NCBI RefSeq assembly: GCF_019933155.2
Contig: NZ_CP082944.1
Coordinates: 1,056,001 to 1,120,000 of the forward strand
DNA from: Metabacillus dongyingensis
Lineage (GTDB): Bacteria > Bacillota > Bacilli > Bacillales > Bacillaceae
Reading direction: 5' to 3'
Length of the DNA stretch: 64,000 nt
How positions within the stretch are numbered: position 1 is the stretch's first letter; each line of letters begins with the position of its first letter. The notes beneath the pieces were generated by a model that was not told the DNA's origin, did no database searches, and saw only the letters and a list, made by a program, of their open reading frames with translations. A program made the position numbers and the translations under genes. This document shows, one piece after another, positions 57,157 through 64,000 of this stretch.

Positions 57157-58221
57157 TTATTCGTCTGATTTTTCACCAGAACGGCTTTTTTGAGTCGGAA
57201 GTGTATCCCAAAAGCTTACATCCGCATTCTCGATTGATCCGTCTGCGATGGCTCTGACTGTAGAGTCAAGCGTTGTGATCGTTTGTTTAATCAGGTAGCC
57301 ATTGCTTTTTTGTCCAAGCGCATAGGATTCAATATAGTGATCGGACATTCCGCGCATTTCAAACAGAAGAGTAGAAATGCCATAACGGACAGCTGCTCCG
57401 TTGCGTCCGATATTTTGACCGCTGCCTCCATCGTATTTGCCAATATGGCCCCAGCCAGTGTTTTCAATAGAATGATAGACAACCGATCCCAGCTTTTTGG
57501 AACGCTCAAGAACATCAGCATCGACATTAGAATTAGTAGGATGCAGAATTGATCCTGATACAAGCTCCCCCTCTGTTTCACTTAGTGTTCCTTGATGATG
57601 AAGGTCTATCATGTAATCAATCTTGTACTTTTCAAACACATTTTCATATAAAGCTTTAACTTCTGCCTGCATGCTGCCAATCGGTTTATCATGCTCCCGG
57701 TTTAAATCAATCTCATTTGCATTATACCGGGTTAAATGGCGGCCGCCATCAGCTAAATAGTTATCCAGTGAAAAATTCACATCACCCATGGCACCGTCAG
57801 CATTTAGCATTGGAATGACCAGGATATTCACATTCTCTAGAATACCTTTTGTTTTATTGGTGCCTAAGTGTTTGATGAATTCAAGGGCTCCCTCTGTTGT
57901 CAGCTGCTCGTTGCCGTGCTGCTGTGTTAAAAAGAGAATAGTAGGGTTGTCCGGGTTTGATATGTATTTTGCTAAGTAAATATCCCGGCCTTTTACTGTT
58001 TGGCCGATGATTTCAAGCTGCATGGCCTCCTGCTTGGCATCTTGTGTTTTTAAATAGTCTACCATGCTGTCATAAGTATGAAGAATGGATGTTTGGATTG
58101 ATCCATTCCCTGCGCCAGGTCCATTGCCGACTGCACTTACTGGTGAAGAAACAACGGAAATAGCGCTAATTGCCATAAGACCGGATAGAGAAACAGACAA
58201 TACTTTCTTTTTAAGATTCAT
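57157..58221 (-). CDS. Secreted M14-family zinc carboxypeptidase
   Basis: A 354-residue protein with a signal peptide (basic start, then SLSGLMAISAISVVSSPVSA). The zinc ligands are His and Glu in TQQHGNEQLTTEG and His in MIDLHHQGTLS. The substrate-binding motif DLNREHD is also seen. The catalytic Glu is probably that in TLLFEMRGMS. It should act outside the cell on peptides or murein peptides. RBS TTTGGAGGA. It is convergent with topB. Confidence 0.9.
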   Translation of the reverse strand: MNLKKKVLSVSLSGLMAISAISVVSSPVSAVGNGPGAGNGSIQTSILHTYDSMVDYLKTQDAKQEAMQLEIIGQTVKGRDIYLAKYISNPDNPTILFLTQQHGNEQLTTEGALEFIKHLGTNKTKGILENVNILVIPMLNADGAMGDVNFSLDNYLADGGRHLTRYNANEIDLNREHDKPIGSMQAEVKALYENVFEKYKIDYMIDLHHQGTLSETEGELVSGSILHPTNSNVDADVLERSKKLGSVVYHSIENTGWGHIGKYDGGSGQNIGRNGAAVRYGISTLLFEMRGMSDHYIESYALGQKSNGYLIKQTITTLDSTVRAIADGSIENADVSFWDTLPTQKSRSGEKSDE

Positions 58222-58563
58222 TGAAATCCTCCAAATGTTTGATGATAAATAATTCGTTATGCGAAATATTTATACTTATATGCTATCTTCTAAAGGTTTC
58301 TTTGTTAATAAAAGGTTAGTCCTGTTGTTTTGACAGTTTATTCTGGGTATTAAGGCGATAAAATCAGATTTATGGGCATTTTATATGAAAATAGTAACTG
58401 ATATTGCGTTTTTTATACTGGAGGAAATACCTATAAATAATCTTTCATTCAATTCTGCAAAAAAAATGTCGAAAGGAAATAGTCATGAGGATATGTAATA
58501 AGAAAAAGGGCGTTTATAGACTTGTAAAGCAATGTGATATGATATTTTGTAACTAGAAGAAAT
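58222..58563. other. Intergenic region, 342 bp, no gene
   Basis: This AT-rich space lies between divergent genes and must hold both promoters. I found no sigma-A match good enough to report. No coding frame is convincing. Confidence 0.4.
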
Positions 58564-58574
58564 TGGAGGATATG

Positions 58575-59738
58575 ATGGATTCATTATACGCAATACATAA
58601 AAAAGACCGGCTTCATGTACTTGACATCTTGAGAGGGTTTTCGCTGCTGGGGATTTTATTGGTGAATATGAAATCGTTCCATGAGCCTGCTTTGTACGAA
58701 AGCAGCTTTGTAAGCAGTACGACTTCACTGGATAGGCTTATAGAACAATTTATTAATTTATTTGCACAAGCGAGTTTTTATCCGCTTTTCTCGTTTCTTT
58801 TCGGTGCGGGAAGTGTGATTTTTTATGAGAGGGCAAAAGAAAAAGGACATTCGTTTGGCCGATATTATTCAAAGAGGCTGATCGGACTTTTCATCATCGG
58901 AATACTTCATGCAACTTTGATTTGGCACGGGGACATCCTGATTAATTATGCAATCATTGGGTTTATCTTTATGATTTTTCTTAAATGGAGTGCTGAGCGT
59001 CTTATGAAATGGGCACTGTGGATTCTAATCCTGCCGAATGTCCTGATGTCGCTTGCTCTGTTGATTGCATATATGGGGGAACCAGGAAGTCTTGACCCAG
59101 GAAAATATGGATCACAGGAAGCGATTCAGCAATCATTGGAGGTTTACCAAACGGGAAATTTTATTGAAATCACGCAGCAGCGGCTGACGGATTGGGCGTA
59201 TGTAAACAATGCTGAGAATGCTATTTTTCTGATCTTATCGATTCTTCCGCTGTTTATGCTTGGAGCGGCTGCATATAAGAGGGGCTGGTTTCATCAGTCC
59301 ATGATAAAAGAATGGAAACGGACGGCGATCATTACAGGTGCTGCAGCTGCCGTTTTTAAAGCCATGCCATATTATTGGGATGAAAGTATCCTTACTCAGC
59401 ATCTGCAATTATCACTTGGAGGGCCTGCTTTAACCCTTTGTTATGTATCGCTTGCCCTGCTGTTTTTATATAAATTCAAATTCAGGCTTGAGCCAATAAG
59501 AGCTGCAGGCAGAGGATCACTCAGCAATTATCTGCTGCAATCGATCATATGCACGTTTATCTTTTATTCTTACGGTCTTGGGTTCTATGGTGAAATTTCT
59601 GAATGGACTGGTTTCATCCTTGTTCTATTCATTTACGGTATACAGGTGTTTTTAAGTCACCTTTGGTTTAAGCGCAATGCATTTGGACCTGTTGAATGGC
59701 TGCTGCGAAAATGGATTTACTTTTCACATAGGGCTTAG
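58575..59738 (+). CDS. DUF418 (YeiB-type) membrane protein
   Basis: A 387-residue integral membrane protein with about eight to ten helices. RLHVLDILRGFSLLGILLVN at the N-terminus is the family mark. The DUF418 end has GRGSLSNYLLQSIICTFIFY and GPVEWLLRKW. ATG 58575 lies five bases after GGAGG; ATG 58572 is also possible. The family resembles acyltransferase-3 and heparan-alpha-glucosaminide transferases in topology, but its role in bacilli is unknown. It is convergent with the Spo0E-like gene, and they overlap by 4 bp. Confidence 0.88.
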   Translation: MDSLYAIHKKDRLHVLDILRGFSLLGILLVNMKSFHEPALYESSFVSSTTSLDRLIEQFINLFAQASFYPLFSFLFGAGSVIFYERAKEKGHSFGRYYSKRLIGLFIIGILHATLIWHGDILINYAIIGFIFMIFLKWSAERLMKWALWILILPNVLMSLALLIAYMGEPGSLDPGKYGSQEAIQQSLEVYQTGNFIEITQQRLTDWAYVNNAENAIFLILSILPLFMLGAAAYKRGWFHQSMIKEWKRTAIITGAAAAVFKAMPYYWDESILTQHLQLSLGGPALTLCYVSLALLFLYKFKFRLEPIRAAGRGSLSNYLLQSIICTFIFYSYGLGFYGEISEWTGFILVLFIYGIQVFLSHLWFKRNAFGPVEWLLRKWIYFSHRA

Positions 59739-59908
59739 TTGACAGCAGACTGAAGGGGCATATGATTTTTAAGCTGCTGTTTAATTTGTTCGATAATCAA
59801 TAAATCAAGTTCCTGGCTGCAGCGCACGGTTTCTGAGGAGTTCATGCCATAGTCTTTTGCAGCTTCGAATAGCTTTTGTCTGTAGTTTTCAATCTCGTTC
59901 AGTGCCAT
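59735..59908 (-). CDS. yisI: Spo0E-like sporulation phosphatase (YisI homologue)
   Basis: A 57-residue helical protein with the Spo0E-family motif SQELDLLIIEQ. ATG 59908 follows TTGGAGAAAAG and is preferred to ATG 59929. Spo0E-type proteins remove phosphate from Spo0A-P and so delay sporulation. In B. subtilis YisI lies between gerPA and yisK; here about 28 kb of other DNA comes between gerPA and it. The gene symbol rests on motif and position. Confidence 0.8.
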   Translation of the reverse strand: MALNEIENYRQKLFEAAKDYGMNSSETVRCSQELDLLIIEQIKQQLKNHMPLQSAVN

Positions 59909-60215
59909 TATCTTTTCTCCAACTTTCATGGTTTAATGTGTCTTGTTTTCAGGCGGGAAATGTACCTGAAATTGTGAAATGGATTCCTGAAAAAGCATGT
60001 CTGTATAGGTAATAAACTTATTATACACAGGGTTGTACAAAATGGTTTACATTCGATAAAATAACAAAAAACATTACAGATTTCTACAAAAACCCGTTGT
60101 TTTGCGGATTGGGTAGAGTGATTGCTTCATATTTTCAGAATGGAAGCTTGCGCTCTTGCAGCTGCAGATTTTCAAGTTGAAAGTTGACTGGGTTTGAAAC
60201 TTCACCCGTTTTTTT

Positions 60216-60245
60216 AGAGGAAATATGTCATTGTTTATCGAATAT
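60216..60245 (+). promoter_or_regulatory. Sigma-H promoter of yisK
   Basis: AGAGGAAAT, 12 bp and ATCGAATAT match the sigma-H consensus (RnAGGAwww, RnnGAATww) at every defined position, 62 bp before the yisK start. The rest of the gap from 59930 shows no gene. Confidence 0.75.
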
Positions 60246-60307
60246 TTTACTTTAGAGAAGGCAAGGTACAAGCAAATGTTCAATCAAAGGCAAAATGGGG
60301 GAAAACT

Positions 60308-61213
60308 ATGAGACTAGCTACTGCACAGCTTCACGGTCGAACATTCATCGGACTGATTATGGAAGAAAATAAAATTCTCGATATTCAAAGGGCAGAAAAA
60401 AAATTGTTTGATTTGACTTCAGCCCCGCAGACGGTTATTGAATGCATTGAAATGGGAGAAAAATTCATCAATCATTTAAAACAGCTCGAACTATGGGTGA
60501 AAAAATCAAATGAAACCGAATCTTATTTATATTCATTTTCAGATATCAAATGGCTCGCACCTATCCCGAATCCCCGCAAGAATATTTTTTGCGTCGGAAA
60601 GAATTACCGGGAACATGCGATTGAGCTTGGAAGCGAAGCGGATATTCCTGAACATGTTATGCTTTTTTCTAAAGCGCCCACGACAGTGATTGGGCATGAA
60701 GAACCGATTGATCCGCATTTGCATCTTACAAGAGAACTTGATTATGAAGGGGAACTTGCGGTTATTATCGGGAAAAAAGGAAAACTCATTTCTGAAGAGG
60801 AAGCCATGGATTATGTGTATGGCTATACCATTATTAATGATGTAACGGCGAGAGACCTGCAAACAAGGCATAAACAATTTTTGCTCGGTAAAAGCCTCGA
60901 TACATCATGTCCGATGGGTCCTTACATTGTACATAAATCAGCTGTGCCGGATCCATATACACTGAATCTGATGACAAAGGTGAACGGGGAAGTAAGGCAG
61001 AATGGACATACGAAAGACATGATCTTTCCAATAGAAAAGGTGATCTCCACGATCTCGCAGGGAACAACACTTGAGCCGGGGGATATCATTGCTACGGGAA
61101 CACCTGCAGGCGTCGGCAAAGGGTTTAAGCCGGCTAAATATTTAAAGCCGGGTGATGTTGTAGAAATTACGATCGACAATATAGGTACACTCTGGAATAA
61201 GATTGGAGAATAA
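60308..61213 (+). CDS. yisK: Fumarylacetoacetate-hydrolase family protein YisK
   Basis: A 301-residue FAH-fold enzyme. NIFCVGKNYREHAIELGSEA begins the catalytic domain. The metal site is Glu and Glu in LTRELDYEGELAVIIGKKG and Asp in NDVTARDLQTRHKQ. GDIIATGTPAGVGKGFKP is the family end motif. Length, neighbours and the sigma-H promoter match B. subtilis YisK, for which oxaloacetate decarboxylase activity and a link to Mbl have been reported, as I recall. RBS AAATGGGGGAA. Confidence 0.93.
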   Translation: MRLATAQLHGRTFIGLIMEENKILDIQRAEKKLFDLTSAPQTVIECIEMGEKFINHLKQLELWVKKSNETESYLYSFSDIKWLAPIPNPRKNIFCVGKNYREHAIELGSEADIPEHVMLFSKAPTTVIGHEEPIDPHLHLTRELDYEGELAVIIGKKGKLISEEEAMDYVYGYTIINDVTARDLQTRHKQFLLGKSLDTSCPMGPYIVHKSAVPDPYTLNLMTKVNGEVRQNGHTKDMIFPIEKVISTISQGTTLEPGDIIATGTPAGVGKGFKPAKYLKPGDVVEITIDNIGTLWNKIGE

Positions 61214-61216
61214 ATG

Positions 61217-61248
61217 AAACACGCCAGTGGAACTGCTGGTGTGTTTTT
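61217..61248 (+). terminator. Terminator after yisK
   Basis: AAACACGCCAG and CTGGTGTGTTT pair with one G-U around an eight-base loop, followed by more T. Confidence 0.85.
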
Positions 61249-61263
61249 AATAGGAGGAAACAT

Positions 61264-61389
61264 ATAAAAGCTGTTTTTTATGGCGGATCGATCGGCAATG
61301 GGAATATGATAGAGACCCTGAGAATTGTGGTGGATCCATATAAATGGAAAGATTTCATCCAAAATAAGAAAATCAGGCCAAATAGGTAA
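61264..61389 (+). pseudogene. Small ORF with ATA where a start codon is expected
   Basis: TAGGAGG lies seven bases before ATA, which opens a 41-codon frame: KAVFYGGSIGNGNMIETLRI, then VVDPYKWKDFIQNKKIRPNR. The RBS and frame suggest a start changed from ATG to ATA, or a fragment of a longer gene. I do not recognise the product. The stretch 61390-61474 holds nothing else. Confidence 0.3.
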
Positions 61390-61474
61390 GGGAAACGTTC
61401 TGTTATACGAAGACTTTAAAAGACTAATAGAGCATTTAATGCATTTAATTATTTAAACTTTGCTCCTCAAACAA

Positions 61475-61509
61475 AAACAGTGTTAATCCAAGGACGATTA
61501 ACACTGTTT
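61475..61509 (-). terminator. Terminator of rocD
   Basis: AAACAGTGTTAATC and GATTAACACTGTTT are perfect 14-base arms around a seven-base loop, with TTTTTGTTTG following on the minus strand. Confidence 0.9.
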
Positions 61510-61518
61510 AAAGAACTA

Positions 61519-62709
61519 TTAGGCGAGAACCTTTTTCACTTTTTCAATCGCCCAGTCAAGATCTTCTTTTGAGATGACAAGCGGCGGTGCAAAGCGGATC
61601 ACTGTTTCGTGCGTTTCTTTGCAGAGAAGTCCTTCTTCTTTAAGCTTTTCGCAGTACGGGCGTGCTGATTCAGTCAGTTCCAAGCCGATGAATAAGCCTT
61701 TGCCCCGTACTTCTTTAATAATCGGATTTTCAATTTCGCGCAGGCGGTCCTGCATGTAGCTTCCAAGTTCCAATGAGCGCTCAGAAAGTTTTTCATCAAC
61801 AAGCACATCCAAGGCTGCAATGGAAACAGCACATGCCAGCGGATTACCGCCGAATGTTGAACCGTGTGATCCTGGCTCAAAAACGCCAAGTACATCTTTA
61901 TTAGCGGCTACACATGAGATCGGGAAAACACCTCCGCCGAGTGCTTTTCCAAGAATATACATATCCGGTTTAACATCTTCCCAGTCACAGGCAAACAATT
62001 TTCCCGAGCGGCCAAGTCCTGCCTGGATTTCGTCTGCCACATAAAGGACGCTGTTTTCTTTACAGATGTCATATGCAGCCTTCAGGAAGCCTTCTTCAGG
62101 AATGTGAATGCCTGCTTCTCCCTGAATTGGTTCAAAAATGAAAGCGGCTGTATTTGGCGTAATTGCCTCTTTGAGCGCTTCTAAATTGCCGAATGGAATC
62201 ACTTTAATGCCAGGAAGCATAGGGCCGAAGCCGCGTTTGTATTCTTCGCTTGAGCTCATTGATACCGCTGTCATTGTACGGCCATGGAAATTCTCCTCGC
62301 ATACAATAATCTCTGCTTGATCTGACGGAACACCCTTTACATCGTAAGCCCAGCGGCGAACGGTTTTAACGGCTGTTTCGACTGCCTCTGCGCCTGTATT
62401 CATTGGAAGAACCATTTCTTTTCCTGTAAGATTAGAAACCTTTTCATACCACGGACCAAGCTGATCGTTGTGGAAGGCTCTTGATGTTAAAGTGATTTTA
62501 TCTGCCTGCTCCTTTAGAGCAGCAATAATTTTTGGATGACGGTGTCCTTGGTTTACAGCAGAATAGGCGCTGAGCATGTCCATATACTTGTTGCCTTCAG
62601 GATCTTCTACCCAAACTCCTTCTGCCTTTGAAATCACGATTGGCAGCGGATGATAATTGTTTGCTCCATATTTTTCAGTCAGGTCGATGATTTGTACTGA
62701 TTTTGACAC
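61519..62709 (-). CDS. rocD: Ornithine aminotransferase
   Basis: A 396-residue class III PLP aminotransferase. The PLP lysine is in [17 protein letters not shown], and [20 protein letters not shown] holds the cofactor Asp. The N-terminal [19 protein letters not shown] and the overall length fit RocD, which moves the delta-amino group of ornithine to 2-oxoglutarate to give glutamate semialdehyde in arginine breakdown. RBS TCGGAGGAGA. I see no sigma-54 (-24/-12) site upstream, unlike the B. subtilis roc genes. Confidence 0.94.
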   Translation of the reverse strand: MSKSVQIIDLTEKYGANNYHPLPIVISKAEGVWVEDPEGNKYMDMLSAYSAVNQGHRHPKIIAALKEQADKITLTSRAFHNDQLGPWYEKVSNLTGKEMVLPMNTGAEAVETAVKTVRRWAYDVKGVPSDQAEIIVCEENFHGRTMTAVSMSSSEEYKRGFGPMLPGIKVIPFGNLEALKEAITPNTAAFIFEPIQGEAGIHIPEEGFLKAAYDICKENSVLYVADEIQAGLGRSGKLFACDWEDVKPDMYILGKALGGGVFPISCVAANKDVLGVFEPGSHGSTFGGNPLACAVSIAALDVLVDEKLSERSLELGSYMQDRLREIENPIIKEVRGKGLFIGLELTESARPYCEKLKEEGLLCKETHETVIRFAPPLVISKEDLDWAIEKVKKVLA

Positions 62710-62808
62710 AATATCTCCTCCGAATACGATTAAGTCTGGAAATACATAAATCTAGCATTCCCTCATGTACTACAATATCCTACCTTTTTTAAGAAAACAA
62801 TAGACAAG

Positions 62809-62822
62809 TCAATGCGCTTACA
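62809..62822. promoter_or_regulatory. Possible cre-like site upstream of rocD
   Basis: On the minus strand TGTAAGCGCATTGA fits the cre consensus at 12 of 14 positions. It lies about 100 bp ahead of the rocD start and 69 bp from yisL, so it could affect either. Confidence 0.35.
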
Positions 62823-62890
62823 TTTCATTTTTTATAGGCATTCATGATACTATATGGATGGGAAGTTATGAAAAAGAGGAGGATTTACCA

Positions 62891-63250
62891 ATGACTACAC
62901 ACTTACATATTACGACATGGGTTGTCGCACTTATTCTATTTTTTGTCGCGAACTCCCTCTTTAAGTCGGGAAAAGAAAAACCTTTCAAAATTGTGCACAT
63001 GACTTTAAGACTTTTCTATTTATTGATCATCGCTTCAGGCCTGCAGCTATTACTCAGTTTGGCAGTTATCAGCGGCGAATATATCGGAAAAGCAATTCTT
63101 GGCATCTACGTGATTGCGATGATGGAAATGATCCTTGTTCGAGCTAAAAAGAGAAAGCCGACACGCGTTTTCTGGATTCAGTTTGTGATCGTTCTGATTG
63201 TCGTGATTTTGCTGGGACTGCGTTTGCCAATCGGTTTAAGATTATTTTAA
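62891..63250 (+). CDS. yisL: DUF1516 membrane protein YisL
   Basis: A 119-residue protein with four membrane segments (TTWVVALILFFVANSLF first). ATG 62891 follows AGAGGAGGATT and is preferred to the longer reading from 62858. Size, topology and position before yisN match B. subtilis YisL. Function unknown. Confidence 0.85.
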   Translation: MTTHLHITTWVVALILFFVANSLFKSGKEKPFKIVHMTLRLFYLLIIASGLQLLLSLAVISGEYIGKAILGIYVIAMMEMILVRAKKRKPTRVFWIQFVIVLIVVILLGLRLPIGLRLF

Positions 63251-63253
63251 TGG

Positions 63254-63287
63254 AAAGAACCTCTGCCGGGTGCAGAGGTTCTTTTTA
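63254..63287 (+). terminator. Terminator after yisL
   Basis: AAAGAACCTCTGC and GCAGAGGTTCTTT are perfect 13-base arms with a five-base loop, followed by TT. Confidence 0.92.
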
Positions 63288-63344
63288 TAGCTTGAATTTG
63301 TTTTCGGATAAGCAGAGATGAATAGAGCAAACCGTATTTTGCAG

Positions 63345-63911
63345 CTATTGCTGCATCTGTGTTAAAATCGCCCTTTTTCCCGTGCAAGTTGTAAATTCAA
63401 AACGGTCTTCATTCTTGCTGCCCCTAGAAAAGTGATGCTGTACTCCGCAAATGGCCTCTTCGTTGTCAAATTGAAAGAAAGAAACCCCTTTTTTATCCGT
63501 TTTTCCGTCCTGAAAAACCATATGATTATAGCTGTATATACAATCATGGATAGAGAATGACAAAGCATTCAGCTTAGCTGTAAAAGCAAGAAAAGAATCA
63601 TCACTGGATTCCTTCAGCATATATTCTAATGCGAAAGGCACCTTTTTTTGAATGCGCAGCGTATCATTTGTTTTCAATTGATGGATGCCCATCGGAATAG
63701 AAAGCTGTCCATCTTTTAAATAGTTGCCCGTATACCAGCTGTCATTCAGCAATATCTCCAATGATTCATCCTGTTTAAATTGCAGAATGGAAACCTCTTC
63801 ATGCACATCATCATAAAATAATAATTCCTGATCTTCGCCAATTTCAATTGAACCTGTGACGTGAGCCCGTTCCTGCCGCTCGAGCAGGCGGTGTTTTTGT
63901 TTTGAAAGCAC
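63345..63911 (-). CDS. yisN: DUF2777 family protein YisN
   Basis: A 188-residue soluble, beta-rich protein without a signal peptide. GTG 63911 follows AAGGGAGG. The start LSKQKHRLLERQERAHVTGS, the length and the place next to yisL match YisN of B. subtilis (DUF2777). Function unknown. The last 89 bases of the window show only its upstream region. Confidence 0.82.
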   Translation of the reverse strand: MLSKQKHRLLERQERAHVTGSIEIGEDQELLFYDDVHEEVSILQFKQDESLEILLNDSWYTGNYLKDGQLSIPMGIHQLKTNDTLRIQKKVPFALEYMLKESSDDSFLAFTAKLNALSFSIHDCIYSYNHMVFQDGKTDKKGVSFFQFDNEEAICGVQHHFSRGSKNEDRFEFTTCTGKRAILTQMQQ

Positions 63912-64000
63912 CTGAATGAACCTCCCTTAAAATAGATTCTTTATCGTTCGTTTTTTCCATTAAGAGGGAAGTTTATTCAATACACCTTTTTATGGAAAGG

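Noticed and set aside
60074..60283. Minus-strand 69-codon frame before yisK
   Set aside because: It covers the sigma-H promoter region, has no RBS and resembles no family.

Overview
The window looks like chromosome from a spore-forming Bacillaceae (low-GC Firmicutes). Evidence is comK, the gerP spore-coat operon, a Spo0E-like phosphatase, sipV, addBA, sbcDC and consensus-like sigma-K and sigma-H promoters. From memory, comK-yhjD-yhjE-sipV, addB-addA-sbcD-sbcC-yisB-gerPFEDCBA and yisI-yisK-yisL-yisN follow the Bacillus subtilis gene order. The species cannot be fixed from the sequence alone. I see no rRNA, tRNA or CRISPR array.

Region 1 (1-12.0 kb) is inositol catabolism. It holds an RbsABC-type ABC importer (ATPase cut by the window edge), a LacI-family regulator resembling IolQ, then iolG, iolC, iolA, iolD, iolE and iolB. 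Two operators sharing the core AAAGCGCTT lie before the binding-protein gene and before iolG. A broken gene fragment sits between iolE and iolB. iolJ is not in the window.

Region 2 (12.0-31.1 kb) is conserved core: an MFS transporter, comK, yhjD, yhjE, sipV, a decayed MFS gene, the AddAB helicase-nuclease, the SbcCD nuclease, yisB and the six-gene gerP operon on the minus strand with a sigma-K-like promoter. GC-rich interspersed repeats ending in GCGCTTGC sit just upstream of addB and sbcD.

Region 3 (31.1-59.7 kb) separates gerPA from the yisI homologue and is largely accessory. It opens with a locus that I read as import and phosphorolysis of beta-1,2-gluco-oligosaccharides: binding protein and two permeases on the minus strand, and a GH3 beta-glucosidase, a GH94 phosphorylase and a LacI regulator on the plus strand. 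They share a 465-bp control region with four GAAACGTTTC-like operators, a strong promoter and a cre-like site. From 41.8 to 54.8 kb the DNA is a patchwork: two 5'-truncated group II introns, an AraC/aldo-keto reductase pair, a FabF paralogue divergent from an MmyB-like regulator, an orphan GerAB permease, a TetR/SDR module with repeated operators, fragments of ankyrin, methyltransferase, ECF sigma and caspase-like genes, and at least eight copies of a short interspersed repeat. topB, an M14 peptidase and a DUF418 membrane protein close the region.

Region 4 (59.7-64 kb) returns to the conserved order: a Spo0E-like phosphatase, yisK with a perfect sigma-H consensus, rocD, yisL and yisN.
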